Shown in pieces: positions 24,941-37,860 of a DNA stretch of 64,000 nt (the stretch's first letter is position 1; every line of letters begins with the position of its first letter). The DNA is from Curtobacterium aurantiacum. Its GTDB lineage: Bacteria > Actinomycetota > Actinomycetes > Actinomycetales > Microbacteriaceae. The notes below the pieces were generated by a model. The model worked only from the letters and a program-made list of their open reading frames with translations. It made no database searches and was not told where the DNA came from. Where the stretch lies: positions 1 to 64,000 of the forward strand of contig NZ_JAHEWN010000001.1 in the NCBI RefSeq assembly GCF_018598555.1, written 5' to 3'. Both the position numbers and the translations under genes were made by a program.

Positions 24941-27511
24941 ATGACCGACGTCACCACCGTGCCCCCGCTCGTCGCCGCGATCCCGGCGGCGGTGGACGGC
25001 GTCGTCGATCCCGACGAGGTCTACGAGGCCTTCGCGGCCTGGGCCGCCGAGGGCGGCCGGCCGCTGTACCCGGCGCAGGACGAAGCGGTCATCGAGCTCG
25101 TGTCCGGCGCGAACGTCGTGCTGAGCACGCCGACCGGCACCGGGAAGTCGCTCGTCGCGGCCGGAGCGCACTTCGCGGCGCTCGCCGAGGGCAAGCGGAG
25201 CTACTACACGGCACCGATCAAGGCGCTGGTGTCCGAGAAGTTCTTCCAGCTCGTCGAACTGTTCGGTGCGCAGAACGTCGGCATGGTCACCGGCGACTCG
25301 AGCGTCAACGCCGATGCGCCGATCGTCTGCTGCACTGCGGAGATCCTGGCGAACCTGGCCCTGCGGCAGGGACCGGACGCCGACGTCGACGTCGTCGTCA
25401 TGGACGAGTTCCACTTCTACGGCGACCCCGACCGCGGCTGGGCATGGCAGGTGCCGCTGCTCGTGCTCGAGCGTGCGCAGTTCCTGCTGATGTCGGCGAC
25501 CCTCGGCGACGTCACCACCATCGCCGACGACCTGTCCCGCCGGACCGGTCGGCCCACCGCCCGCGTGACCGGTGTCTCCCGACCCGTGCCGCTCGAGTAC
25601 CAGTACGTGATGACGCCGGTGCAGGAGACGGTGGAGCGGCTCCTCGAAGAGGGCAAGGCGCCCATCTACATCGTGCACTTCGCCCAGGCCGCCGCGCTCG
25701 AGCGGGCGCAGTCGCTGATGTCGGCGAAGGTCGCCTCGCGCGAACGCCGGGACCAGATCGCGGACGCCATCGCCGGCTTCCGGTTCAGCGCCGGGTTCGG
25801 ACAGACCCTGTCGCGCCTGATCCGCGCGGGCATCGGCGTGCACCACGCCGGCATGCTGCCGAAGTACCGACGGCTCGTCGAGCAGCTCGCCCAGCGCGGA
25901 CTGCTGCCCGTCATCTGCGGCACCGACACCCTCGGCGTCGGGATCAACGTGCCGATCCGGTCCGTGCTGTTCACCGGGCTCACCAAGTTCGACGGCACGA
26001 AGATGCGCCAGCTGTCGGCCCGCGAGTTCCACCAGATCGCCGGCCGTGCCGGACGCGCCGGCTACGACACCGAGGGTGACGTCGTCGCCGAGGCGCCCGA
26101 GCACGACATCGAGAACGCGCGCGCCGTCGCGAAGGCGGGCGACGACCCGAAGAAGAAGAACAAGATCAAGCGGAAGAAGGCGCCGGAGGGCTTCGTGTCC
26201 TGGGGGCAGGCGTCGTTCGAACGGCTGATCGCAGCCGAACCCGAGCCGATGGTCTCCCGCATGCGGATCACGCACGCGATGGTGCTGTCCGTCGTCGCCC
26301 GTGGTGGGGACGCCTTCGCGGACGTCCGATCCCTGGTGTTCGACAACCACGAACCGCGCTCCCGGCAGCTCGCGATGGCCCGACGGGCGCTCGTCATCGC
26401 ACGCACCCTCATCAACGCGCGCGTGATCGAGAAGGTCGACGGCACCTACCGTCTGACCGTCGACATCGCGCCGAACTTCGCGCTGAACCAGCCGCTGTCG
26501 CCGTTCGCGCTCGCCGCGTTCGAGTTGCTGGACCCTTCTTCTCCCACCTATGCGCTGGACATGGTGTCGGTCGTCGAGTCCACGCTCGACGACCCGCGGG
26601 CGATCCTGTCGCAGCAGCAGTTCAAGGAGCGCGGCGAAGAGGTCGCACGCATGAAGCGGGAGGGGATCGAGTACGAGGAGCGGATGGAGCTGCTCGAGGA
26701 GGTCACCTGGCCTCGCCCGCTGTCCGAGCTGTTGGAGGCGGCGTACGAGGCCTACGCCGCCGAACAGCCGTGGGTGCTCGACTTCCAGCTGTCACCGAAG
26801 TCCGTCGTCCGCGACATGTACGAGCGGGCGATGACCTTCGGCGACTTCGTGCGCTTCTACCAGCTCACCCGCTCCGAGGGGCTCGTGCTGCGCTACCTGT
26901 CCGACGCGTACCGCACCATGCGGCAGACCATCGCGGAGGAACAGCGGACCCAGGAACTCGACGACCTCATCGAGTGGCTGGGCGAGGTCGTCCGGCAGAC
27001 CGACTCCTCACTCGTCGACGAGTGGGAGGCGTTGCTCAACGGCGACGTGCTGCTCGCGTCCGAGGAGCACGAGGAGATCGCGCCGCCGCAGCCCGCACGG
27101 CTCACCGGCAACCCGCGGGCGTTCCGCGTGCTCGTGCGCAACGCCCTGTTCCAGCGGGTGCTGCTCGCCGCGGCCGACGACATCGACGGGCTCGGAGAGC
27201 TCGACGCGACCGTCGGCTTCGACCGGTCGGCGTGGGACAACGTGCTCGAGGAGTACTACGAGGAGCACGACAGCATCGGTACCGACGCCGACGCCCGCTC
27301 GATGCAGTACCTGGTGCTCGACGAGAGCGGGGCCACCGCATCACCCAGGGTCTGGAAGGCACGGCAGATCTTCGCCGACCCCGAGGGGGACAAGGACTTC
27401 GGGTTCTCGGCGACGATCGACCTCGACGCCTCGGACGAGGTGGGCGAGGCCGTCGTGCGGCTCACCGAGATCGGGCGGTTCGACGGGTGGGCCGAGGTGG
27501 ACGTCGACTGA
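24941..27511 (+). CDS. DEAD/DEAH-box helicase with DUF3516 C-terminus
   Basis: An 856-aa Ski2-like helicase. Walker A is STPTGTGKS, motif II is VMDEFHFY (DEFH), motif III is LMSATLGD, and motifs V-VI are GTDTLGVGINVP and QIAGRAGRAGYD. A Lys-rich insert (KKKNKIKRKKA) follows the RecA domains. The C-terminal half matches the DUF3516 domain of actinobacterial helicases. Substrate is unproven; RNA turnover or processing is plausible by analogy with Ski2/Mtr4. ATG at 24941 has GGGAGGA upstream. Confidence 0.9.
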   Translation: MTDVTTVPPLVAAIPAAVDGVVDPDEVYEAFAAWAAEGGRPLYPAQDEAVIELVSGANVVLSTPTGTGKSLVAAGAHFAALAEGKRSYYTAPIKALVSEKFFQLVELFGAQNVGMVTGDSSVNADAPIVCCTAEILANLALRQGPDADVDVVVMDEFHFYGDPDRGWAWQVPLLVLERAQFLLMSATLGDVTTIADDLSRRTGRPTARVTGVSRPVPLEYQYVMTPVQETVERLLEEGKAPIYIVHFAQAAALERAQSLMSAKVASRERRDQIADAIAGFRFSAGFGQTLSRLIRAGIGVHHAGMLPKYRRLVEQLAQRGLLPVICGTDTLGVGINVPIRSVLFTGLTKFDGTKMRQLSAREFHQIAGRAGRAGYDTEGDVVAEAPEHDIENARAVAKAGDDPKKKNKIKRKKAPEGFVSWGQASFERLIAAEPEPMVSRMRITHAMVLSVVARGGDAFADVRSLVFDNHEPRSRQLAMARRALVIARTLINARVIEKVDGTYRLTVDIAPNFALNQPLSPFALAAFELLDPSSPTYALDMVSVVESTLDDPRAILSQQQFKERGEEVARMKREGIEYEERMELLEEVTWPRPLSELLEAAYEAYAAEQPWVLDFQLSPKSVVRDMYERAMTFGDFVRFYQLTRSEGLVLRYLSDAYRTMRQTIAEEQRTQELDDLIEWLGEVVRQTDSSLVDEWEALLNGDVLLASEEHEEIAPPQPARLTGNPRAFRVLVRNALFQRVLLAAADDIDGLGELDATVGFDRSAWDNVLEEYYEEHDSIGTDADARSMQYLVLDESGATASPRVWKARQIFADPEGDKDFGFSATIDLDASDEVGEAVVRLTEIGRFDGWAEVDVD

Positions 27512-27609
27512 TCGGCGCGGGGCGTCGGCCGGGGCCCGGGCCGCTCCGGCGCGGGGGTCGTCGGACGTGTACCGTCTCCGACACCACCCCCACCCGAGAG
27601 GACTGCGTC

Positions 27610-27861
27610 ATGCGCATCGGATCCAGCATCGCCCTGATCGTCATCGGCGCGATCGTCGCCTTCGCGCTGAACATCCAGCTCGCCGGCATCGACCTCCGCC
27701 TGATCGGCTACATCCTGATGGCAGCCGGTGTCGTGCTGCTCATCATCAGCCTCGCCGTGGCCTTCGGCGGCCGCCGCACCACGACCACCACGCGCTCGGG
27801 CGTCGACCCGGCGTCGGGGGAGCAGATCACGCAGCAGGACCGGCGCGACGGGACGTACTGA
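27610..27861 (+). CDS. DUF6458-type small membrane protein
   Basis: An 83-aa protein with two membrane segments (residues about 3-20 and 29-52) and a polar tail rich in Thr and Arg. The pattern MRIGSSIALIVIGAIVAFAL..LIGYILMAAGVV fits a widespread family of short actinobacterial membrane proteins (DUF6458). Function unknown. GAGAGGA precedes the ATG. Confidence 0.75.
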   Translation: MRIGSSIALIVIGAIVAFALNIQLAGIDLRLIGYILMAAGVVLLIISLAVAFGGRRTTTTTRSGVDPASGEQITQQDRRDGTY

Positions 27862-27874
27862 CCCGTCAGGACCG

Positions 27875-28396
27875 TCAGAAGAGGGTCGCGGGCGGGGTCG
27901 CCTCGGGCAGTGCCGAGGGCTCCGTGACCTCGACGCCCGGCCACCCTGGGCCGTGCGGCACGTCGGTGCCGTTCTGGTACGCGGTGGCAGCGCCCCGGGC
28001 ACGCACGTCGGCGGCCTCGTTCATCTCGTGACCGACATGCCCGCGGACCCACTCGAACGTGACCTTGCGGCCCTGCAGTTCCGCGTCGAGCTCCTTGATG
28101 ATCTCGACGTTCAGGACGGGCTTGCCGTCGGCCTTCCGCCAGCCCTTGCGCTTCCAGCCGGCGAGCCACTCGGTGCACGCCTTGATGGCGTACTGGCTGT
28201 CGCACAGGATGTGCAGCGGCTCGTCGGTGTCCTTCGTGGCGCGGAGCAGCTGCAGCACGGCGGTGAGTTCGCCGATGTTGTTCGTCGCTCGGGGCCAGCC
28301 GCCGGCTGCCCACCGGTCGTCGTCGACGTACCAGGCCCAGCCGGCGGGGCCGGGGTTGCCGAGGGCTGAGCCGTCTGCGGCGGCGACGATCGTCAC
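27875..28396 (-). CDS. rnhA: Ribonuclease HI
   Basis: A 173-aa RNase H that cuts RNA in RNA-DNA hybrids. Catalytic acidic residues are D8 (AAADGSALGNPG), E43 (NNIGELTAV), D66 (LCDSQYAIK) and D130 (NEAADVRAR), with the basic handle WKRKGWRKADGKPVLN. The C-terminal 35 residues are a Pro-rich extension. The GTG start has AGGAGGT upstream. Confidence 0.93.
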   Translation of the reverse strand: MTIVAAADGSALGNPGPAGWAWYVDDDRWAAGGWPRATNNIGELTAVLQLLRATKDTDEPLHILCDSQYAIKACTEWLAGWKRKGWRKADGKPVLNVEIIKELDAELQGRKVTFEWVRGHVGHEMNEAADVRARGAATAYQNGTDVPHGPGWPGVEVTEPSALPEATPPATLF

Positions 28397-28475
28397 GATG
28401 GGACCTCCTGGTGGTGCCGAGTGCTGGTCAACCGTAACGGACCCGACCGGCCGCTCGCCTCAGCGGCGCCTCGTC

Positions 28476-29306
28476 TCAACGCCGAGCGGGGTCGATGTTG
28501 AGCGTGCTGCCCTCGAGCAACCAGTCGTCGTCGCGTTGCTCCATGTACGGGTTCATCCACTGCACCTGCGCCGGCGTGATGCCGAACCGCTCCGCGACCG
28601 TCGAGAGCTCGTCGCCGTGCGCGACCAGGTAGTTCGCCGGTCGGCCGTCGACGTCCGTGACGATGCCGTAGGCGCCCGGTCGGTCCTTGCCGACCGTGAC
28701 GTGCATGTCGGGATAGGGGTTCGGGATCTTCCACGTGAGGTCGGCGGCGGCGAGCACCGACCCAGCCCACGGGCGCTCGGACGTGTCCTCGTCGGCCACC
28801 GTCGCCGGCACGAGGACGACACTGCGCAGGTAGTCGGGGCGTGGACCCGCCTGACCCATCGTGAACGAGGTCGGAGGAGCAACCGCGGCGTCCCACTCGA
28901 CTGTTTCGCGCACCGAGCCGTCCTCGCCGTCGAGCGGCTTCGCGGGCCGGTGCCGGAACTCCAGACGCATGGGCTGCGGATTGGTCGTCCGGTACTCGGA
29001 CAGCTGCGCGTCGAAGGTCCCGCGGTCGTTCGCCACGACGCGGACGTGGATGCTCGTGTCACCGCTCGGCGAGACGACGTCGGTCTCGGCCGCCACGGTG
29101 CCGGTGGGCAGCGCCTGCTCGGGCTCGGTCTCGACCGGATCGGTCGCGAGCGTCGGTTCCGGCACGGGTTCATCCGTGCGCTCGGACGCCTGTCGGGTCG
29201 GCGTCGGGATCGCGTCGTCCCCGCCGAACGCCGTGCACCCGGCGAGCAGCAGCCCCACCAGCGCCGAGCCGATCGCCGCGGTCGTCGCGGTCCGTGTTCG
29301 TCCCAT
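28476..29306 (-). CDS. LysM domain lipoprotein
   Basis: A 276-aa lipoprotein. The signal peptide ends in a lipobox LLLAGC; a Thr/Pro/Glu-rich linker follows, then an unassigned beta-rich domain (about 80-200). The last 55 residues form a LysM-like domain (YLVAHGDELSTVAERFGITPAQVQWMNP), which binds peptidoglycan or chitin-type glycans. Membrane-anchored, outside the cytoplasm. ATG with GAGGGGG upstream. Confidence 0.82.
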   Translation of the reverse strand: MGRTRTATTAAIGSALVGLLLAGCTAFGGDDAIPTPTRQASERTDEPVPEPTLATDPVETEPEQALPTGTVAAETDVVSPSGDTSIHVRVVANDRGTFDAQLSEYRTTNPQPMRLEFRHRPAKPLDGEDGSVRETVEWDAAVAPPTSFTMGQAGPRPDYLRSVVLVPATVADEDTSERPWAGSVLAAADLTWKIPNPYPDMHVTVGKDRPGAYGIVTDVDGRPANYLVAHGDELSTVAERFGITPAQVQWMNPYMEQRDDDWLLEGSTLNIDPARR

Positions 29307-29413
29307 CGTTCCCCCTCGCGGTGATCGTAGCGGGGGCGAGGGGCCGGATCGAGCACCGTGACCGGACTGGGACTCGGGCGGCAGGACTACCGTCCGGCGC
29401 AGGAGGAAACACC

Positions 29414-29752
29414 ATGAGCGACAGCATCCCCAACGCCCCCGGCCCCGAGCCGTCCGACGACCGCGCACGCAACGACGCACTCCGCGATGCCGCCCACAGC
29501 GATGACGTCGACGGGGTCAGCGACCGCGAGCAGCGGGCAGCCGACACGTCGTACAGCCCGTCGAGCGAGCGCGAGATGGACGCGTCCCAGACGAAGCAGC
29601 GCGACGACGCCGACCTGCGTGAGGACGGCATCGACCCGTCCAAGGTCATCTCGGCGCCGGGGACGGGCGGCGCGGACGACGCCGGCGACGTCGAACCCGA
29701 ACCGGGCGACCTGCACCTGCCGTGGCAGTCCGAGGAGGACCGCCGGGGCTAG
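29414..29752 (+). CDS. Small acidic hydrophilic protein
   Basis: A 112-aa very polar protein, rich in Asp, Glu, Ser, Pro and Arg, with no cysteine and no hydrophobic core; probably disordered. AGGAGGA lies 7 nt before the ATG. Similar short acidic proteins are common in Microbacteriaceae. Function unknown. Confidence 0.65.
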   Translation: MSDSIPNAPGPEPSDDRARNDALRDAAHSDDVDGVSDREQRAADTSYSPSSEREMDASQTKQRDDADLREDGIDPSKVISAPGTGGADDAGDVEPEPGDLHLPWQSEEDRRG

Positions 29753-29759
29753 CAACCCG

Positions 29760-30578
29760 CTACGACACCGAGTCCGGGTGGGAACCGGTCCGCTGCCCGG
29801 ACTCGAGCGTCGCGATCGCCGCGAGCTCGTCGTCGGTCAGCACGAAGCCGGCGACGTCGAGGTTCGACCGGATCCGCGACGGCGTGACCGACTTCGGCAG
29901 CACCACGACGCCCTGTTGCACGTTCCAGCGCACGAGCACCTGCGCCACGCTCACCCCGTGTGCGTCCGCAATGCCCGTCAGCACCGGCTCGTCGATCAGC
30001 CGCCCACGGCCGAGCGGCGACCACGCCCCGGTAACGATGTCGTGCTGCTCGTGGAATGCGAGGAGTTCACGCTGCGGCAGCCACGGGTGGCGTTCGACCT
30101 GGTTGAGCGCCGGCACCTCGCCGGTCTGGTCGATGAGTCGCTGCAGGTGCGGCACCTGGAAGTTCGAGACGCCGATGCTCCGCGCCCGGCCCGACTCGCG
30201 GAGTTCGACCAGCGCGCGCCAGGTCTCGACGTAGCGGTCGTTCGCGGCGGCCGGCCAGTGGATCAGGTACAGGTCGACTGCGTCGAGTCCCAGCCGCTCG
30301 AGGCTGCCGTCGAACGCCCGCAGGGTCGCGTCGCGCCCCTGGTGGTCGTTCCACACCTTCGTCGTCACGAAGACGTCGTCACGGTCCAGGCCGGAGGCCC
30401 GGATCGCCTTGCCGACGCCGGTCTCGTTGCCGTACATCTCGGCCGTGTCGACGTGCCGGTAGCCGGCGTCGAGCGCGAGACCGACCGCCGTCTCGGCTTC
30501 GGCATCGTCGACCTTGTAGACGCCGAAGCCGATCGCGGGGATCGAGCGGCCGTCGCGGAGGGGGACTGAGGTGACCAT
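29760..30578 (-). CDS. Aldo/keto reductase
   Basis: A 272-aa NADPH-dependent aldo/keto reductase, 2,5-diketo-D-gluconate reductase-like. The tetrad is D44, Y49 (DTAEMYGNE), K74 (VTTKVW) and H107 (LIHWP). The cofactor block LPKSVTPSRIRSN is intact. Substrate unknown. Upstream lies the triple 15-mer repeat that ends the MFS gene. Confidence 0.92.
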   Translation of the reverse strand: MVTSVPLRDGRSIPAIGFGVYKVDDAEAETAVGLALDAGYRHVDTAEMYGNETGVGKAIRASGLDRDDVFVTTKVWNDHQGRDATLRAFDGSLERLGLDAVDLYLIHWPAAANDRYVETWRALVELRESGRARSIGVSNFQVPHLQRLIDQTGEVPALNQVERHPWLPQRELLAFHEQHDIVTGAWSPLGRGRLIDEPVLTGIADAHGVSVAQVLVRWNVQQGVVVLPKSVTPSRIRSNLDVAGFVLTDDELAAIATLESGQRTGSHPDSVS

Positions 30579-30697
30579 GCACCCATCCTGCCGGTGCGTG
30601 GCGGGCGCGCGCCGGGCCTCCAGGCCATCTGTGGAGAACGCGACCCGTGCGCCGGGCGCACGTTCCTTCCCACACCGGCTGCGATGGAAAGTGGAAA

Positions 30698-30755
30698 CGG
30701 GCGTACCTGGTCAGAACTTCCGACCAGGTACGCCCGATTCGACCAGGTACGCCCG
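30698..30755 (-). terminator. Switchable hairpin made of three 15-mers
   Basis: GACCAGGTACGCCCG occurs at 30722-30736 and again at 30741-30755, and its complement at 30698-30712. The inverted copy can pair with either direct copy. The unit sits 12 bp after the end of the - strand MFS gene and upstream of the aldo/keto reductase gene, so it acts as a terminator and could have two folding states. Confidence 0.7.
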
Positions 30756-30766
30756 AAACCGCACGC

Positions 30767-31972
30767 TCAGGTCGGCAGGGTCACCGGCTCGGTGTCGGGG
30801 ATCGGGCTGGCGTCACGGCCGCGCAGGTCGGGCAGCCAGCTCCGCATCGCCAAGGGGAGCAGTACGCCCATCCCGGCCATCACGGCGCCCACGGTGAAGC
30901 CGCCGATCGGGCCGCTGCTGTCGATCAGGAAGCCGGCGATGGCCGAACCGCCCGCGGCACCGATCAGCTGGCCGGTGCCCATCCAGCCGTAGGCCTCGGC
31001 CGTGTCGGAGAACTTGACGGTGGCCGACACCGACCCGAACATGACCGCGAGGGCCGGCGCGATGCCCACACCCGCGATGACCAGGGCGAGGCAGAGCCAC
31101 CAGAAGCCGGTGCCGCCGAGGGCCAGGGTCAGGCCGACGAAGACGACCGCCATGCGCGTCCACAGGGTGTTGCGCGAGATCGGGAGGTGCCCGAACGCCA
31201 GGCCGCCGACGAGCGAACCGACCGCGAACACCGCGAGGACGATGCCGGCGTTCGGGCTGCCCTCGCCGAAGACGCTCGTGACGCTCGCCTCGACCGCGGC
31301 GCACGCCCCGATGAGGAGCAGACCGGTCAGGGTGGCGACGACGACCGCCGGACGCTTCAGCACGACACCGAACGCGCGCTTCGAGCGGGGGATGCGGACG
31401 CGGCCGAGCTCCGGGGAGGCGATGAACCACGCGCCGCCGACGACCAGGAAGACCATCGCCACGACGATCGCCTCGACCGTGCCGATCTGGGTGGCGACGA
31501 AGGTGGTGATGACCGGGCCGGCGACCCAGATGAGCTCCTGCGCGCTGGCGTCGAGCGAGAACAGGGGTGTGAGCTGCGCCGAGGTCACCATCTTCGGGTA
31601 GATGGTGCGCACCGCGGGCTGCACGGGCGGGACCGCCAGGCCACCGAGGAACCCGACCACCACGTAGCCCCAGAGCGGCATGACCACGAACGCGATCACC
31701 ACCATGCTGATCAGCGCGACGATGCTCGTCAGGATGAGGACGGGGCGCATGCCCCAGCTGCCCATCCACCGGCTCGTCAGGGGGCCGGCCAGTGCCTGCC
31801 CGACACTCGTCGTCGCGAGCACCAGACCGGCGGCGCCGTACGAGTCGAACACGTGCTCGACGTGCAGGAGGTAGGCCAGCGACAGCATGCCGAACGGGAA
31901 CCGCGCGGTGAGCTGTGCGGCGATGACACGACCCACGCCGGGGGTCTTCAGGAGGGGGCCGTACGTACTCAC
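30767..31972 (-). CDS. MFS transporter
   Basis: A 401-aa protein with about 12 hydrophobic segments. The first helix region LTARFPFGMLSLAYLLHVE and loop LTSRWMGSWGMRPVLI fit the major facilitator superfamily, of the set with few signature residues (YbfB/arabinose-efflux-like). Substrate unknown. The GTG start at 31972 lies 6 nt after TACACT on the - strand. It is divergent from nrdHIEF. Confidence 0.85.
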   Translation of the reverse strand: MSTYGPLLKTPGVGRVIAAQLTARFPFGMLSLAYLLHVEHVFDSYGAAGLVLATTSVGQALAGPLTSRWMGSWGMRPVLILTSIVALISMVVIAFVVMPLWGYVVVGFLGGLAVPPVQPAVRTIYPKMVTSAQLTPLFSLDASAQELIWVAGPVITTFVATQIGTVEAIVVAMVFLVVGGAWFIASPELGRVRIPRSKRAFGVVLKRPAVVVATLTGLLLIGACAAVEASVTSVFGEGSPNAGIVLAVFAVGSLVGGLAFGHLPISRNTLWTRMAVVFVGLTLALGGTGFWWLCLALVIAGVGIAPALAVMFGSVSATVKFSDTAEAYGWMGTGQLIGAAGGSAIAGFLIDSSGPIGGFTVGAVMAGMGVLLPLAMRSWLPDLRGRDASPIPDTEPVTLPT

Positions 31973-32053
31973 GAGACGAGTGTACGGACCGGACGGAACG
32001 GGGTGTCCCCCGTCCTGGGGAGGGGTCGGTTGCGACACGCCGAGCGAGCGATT

Positions 32054-32166
32054 TCCACAGTTGTGGAGGAGCGGGTCCACAGCGCGTGGAGAGTGTCGGT
32101 GGCACGTGTGAGAGTGGCGGAAAACCGGGCCTCGAGGAATGTCCACACTGTGGACGGGGTTGTGGA
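32054..32166. promoter_or_regulatory. Cluster of DnaA-box-like sites before nrdH
   Basis: Three inverted pairs of TCCACA/TGTGGA: 32054-32067 (2-bp centre), 32076-32090 (imperfect), 32141-32155 (GTCCACA-C-TGTGGAC, perfect), and a further TTGTGGA at 32160-32166. Several match the TTGTCCACA DnaA box at 7-8 of 9 positions. DnaA control of nrd genes is known in E. coli; here it is inference. Confidence 0.45.
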
Positions 32167-32293
32167 GAACTACAGGGGTGTAACACTTCCTCTAGTGGTC
32201 CAACCGTCCGCTGGGCACAACATGTAGTAGCGTCGTCCTCAGCACCGCACACGAACTTCGGGCCTCGAATCGGGCCCAGAAACCGGGGAGAAC

Positions 32294-32527
32294 ATGGCCG
32301 TCACCGTCTACACCAAGCCGTCCTGCGTCCAGTGCACCGCGACGTACCGCGCCCTCGACAACAAGGGCATCGAGTACGAAGTGCACGACGTCTCCACCGA
32401 TGAGGCAGCACTCGAGCACGTCAAGAGCCTGGGCTACATGCAGGCCCCCGTCGTCGTCACGGACGACGACCACTGGTCGGGCTTCCGCCCCGACAAGATC
32501 GCGACCCTCAGCGCCGAACTGGCGTAG
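32294..32527 (+). CDS. nrdH: Glutaredoxin-like NrdH
   Basis: A 77-aa thioredoxin-fold protein that gives electrons to class Ib ribonucleotide reductase. The active site is C11-V-Q-C14; the family block SGFRPDKI is present near the end. First gene of nrdHIEF, with GGGGAGAAC upstream of the ATG. Confidence 0.96.
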   Translation: MAVTVYTKPSCVQCTATYRALDNKGIEYEVHDVSTDEAALEHVKSLGYMQAPVVVTDDDHWSGFRPDKIATLSAELA

Positions 32528-33023
32528 TCGTCTCCCGTCCTGCGGACGGTCACCCCGGTCCCGTTCAGGAGGCCGGACGATCGCCCGCAGGACACCCCCG
32601 GTCCGCCTGTTCCGCACCTTCTCCACAGGAGCGCACCATGAGCCGATTGGTCTACTTCTCGAGCGTGTCCGGGTACACCGCACGCTTCGTCGAGAAGCTC
32701 GGCCGCGACGCGGACCGGATCCCCCTCTACCCGAGCGAACCGTTCCTGCACGTCGACGAGCCCTACGTCCTGGTCCTGCCCACCTACGGTGGCGGCAACG
32801 GCGAGGGTGCAGTCCCCAAGCAGGTCATCAAGTTCCTCAACGACGCCCACAACCGCTCGCTCATCCGCGGCGTGGTGGTGGGTGGCAACACGAACTTCGG
32901 CGAGGCGTACGGCCTCGCAGGGGACGTCGTCGCACGGAAGTGCAACGTCCCCCTTCTGTACAGGTTTGAACTCTTCGGGACCCCTGACGACGTGTCGGCG
33001 GTCAACTCAGGATTGGATGCATT

Positions 33024-36285
<3,262 letters not shown>

Positions 36286-36713
36286 TCCTGGTGTGACTTT
36301 GGGGCGCCCCGCTGGCTTCGGTGATGCGCGCAGGACTGGCGTGGCCGGATCTTGCGACGGTGGCGCGGTTGCAAATGTCTCTGCGGGTAACTCTGGTTCC
36401 GGGGTCGGCGACTGGGCGTGGGGCCGCCAGTAGCAAGTAGTCAGTACTTCATGAGCCGCTTTCCTCCTGGTTCGGGGGCGGCTGAGCCGGACGGATCCAA
36501 CGCGCCGGCACCACCAGGTGTCGATGTCTCCAGGGTCTGCCGACGTCAAGGCTGCCACTCGTTCCCCAGTGTGGAATGTGTTGACAGATCGACTTGATTG
36601 CTTCGAATCATTCGCCACGCTTGCGGCGAACTTGGGTCGAAGGCTGTTTGGGGAACCGGCACACTGATATCCCGGTGCGAGCGAGTGCGCCACAAATGGG
36701 GAAGGACAAACGA
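36286..36713. other. Gene-free stretch at the left edge of the accessory region
   Basis: About 430 bp without a convincing gene or tRNA. A sigma70-like promoter lies near its end: TTGACA (36581-36586), 16 bp, TCGAAT (36603-36608), driving the gene at 36714. GC drops from here on. Confidence 0.5.
36581..36608 (+). promoter_or_regulatory. TTGACA-N16-TCGAAT promoter
   Basis: A consensus -35 TTGACA with a plausible -10 TCGAAT 16 bp later, about 105 bp before the ATG of the 336-aa gene. Unlike most promoters in this window it predicts a leader with a ribosome binding site (GGGAAGGA). Confidence 0.45.
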
Positions 36714-37724
36714 ATGACGGATGTGTCGCAGGAAGCAGAGCCGAACGACAGCGAGAACGAGTCAGAAGCCGATAGCGGTTCAGTGGCGGGAGCTGAAGCT
36801 ATTGATGCTGTGCAGGAGAGCACCGCTGCGCTGACGACAGCGGTAACTGCAACGACGGTCCCGAACCTGCAGCAGGTCTCGATCACACAGACGATGCGGT
36901 CTATCCAGTCAGCCATCCTTGCCATGCAGCCCTACGCAGCGCAGGCAGCGGTGTGGCGTGAGCAGATGGTTGAGCAGCTCGCACCGGCGTTGCAGATCAT
37001 CCGAGACGCCGCCCCCGCAGCGCAGGCCATCGCGCAGATGAACCGTTCGGCTGCGCAGGCGATCGCTCCGGCGTTGGAGAGCGTGCGACAGTTCGACCTG
37101 AACTACGGCGAGGAGCTGCAGCGCACGATCCGGCTCATGCAGCCGGCCATCTCCGCGTACGCGGTGCAGCAGCAGACTCTTCGGCAGCTCCGGTTTGACA
37201 GCATCGTGAAGCCCTCGCTGGATGTCGCGGTTGCCGGGTACCAGGGCCGGAGCGCAACACGCCTCGATGGTCTCGGCACCATGTACGCACCGGTCGCGAA
37301 GTCACCGAGCCTGCTGCAGGCGACCGAGAACCTCGCGGACGCATTGGCGACAACAGGCCCGCTGGGCGTGGACTACGCCCGTGTCCGGGCAGCTGCTGAT
37401 GACTTCAAGGCGGCATACGACGCCGCACCCGAGCCGGTCCGCAGCGAACTCGAGGCGAGCCTCCCGGCCGCGCAGGATCAGCTCGGTGTCTCAGATGAGC
37501 TGGTAGATCGGACCCTCAGCTTCGCTGGCTTGCGCAGCTACCTCGAGCTGTGGGCCGGCGCCGCGCGGACACCGTTGGCGGTCGGCGCCGGAGTCGCAGC
37601 CGGCGCCGGCTGGGTACTGACCACCCTTGGCTCACCGGGCGAGGGCATTCTCGTCGGCGTCGACACGTTCCGCTCCGTCCGGACATACCTCAGCCACTTC
37701 GATCGCGACGACGAACCCGAGTAG
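36714..37724 (+). CDS. Unknown helical protein of the accessory region
   Basis: A 336-aa protein I do not recognise. Residues 1-35 are acidic and disordered; 45-230 are helical and rich in Ala, Gln and Leu with heptad-like spacing (coiled-coil likely); a small hydrophobic Gly/Ala segment (AVGAGVAAGAGWVLTTLG) near residue 290 may be a membrane hairpin. GGGAAGGA precedes the ATG. No cysteine. It is the first gene of the accessory region. Confidence 0.7.
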   Translation: MTDVSQEAEPNDSENESEADSGSVAGAEAIDAVQESTAALTTAVTATTVPNLQQVSITQTMRSIQSAILAMQPYAAQAAVWREQMVEQLAPALQIIRDAAPAAQAIAQMNRSAAQAIAPALESVRQFDLNYGEELQRTIRLMQPAISAYAVQQQTLRQLRFDSIVKPSLDVAVAGYQGRSATRLDGLGTMYAPVAKSPSLLQATENLADALATTGPLGVDYARVRAAADDFKAAYDAAPEPVRSELEASLPAAQDQLGVSDELVDRTLSFAGLRSYLELWAGAARTPLAVGAGVAAGAGWVLTTLGSPGEGILVGVDTFRSVRTYLSHFDRDDEPE

Positions 37725-37860
37725 GTGGGCACACCAGCGTCACGCCAGAAGTGGCGCTGAGAGCTGCCGCAGCGAAGGCGCAAGCCGCCTGAGCCCACCG
37801 ACCCCCTGGTAGGCGGAGCACCCCGGCTTTGCGACACTGCTGCGCCGACGCTTCGAAGCC

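Noticed and set aside
36286..36713. tRNA gene as island insertion site
   Set aside because: No cloverleaf, no T-arm GGTTCGAATCC-type segment at the right spacing, and no CCA end was found.
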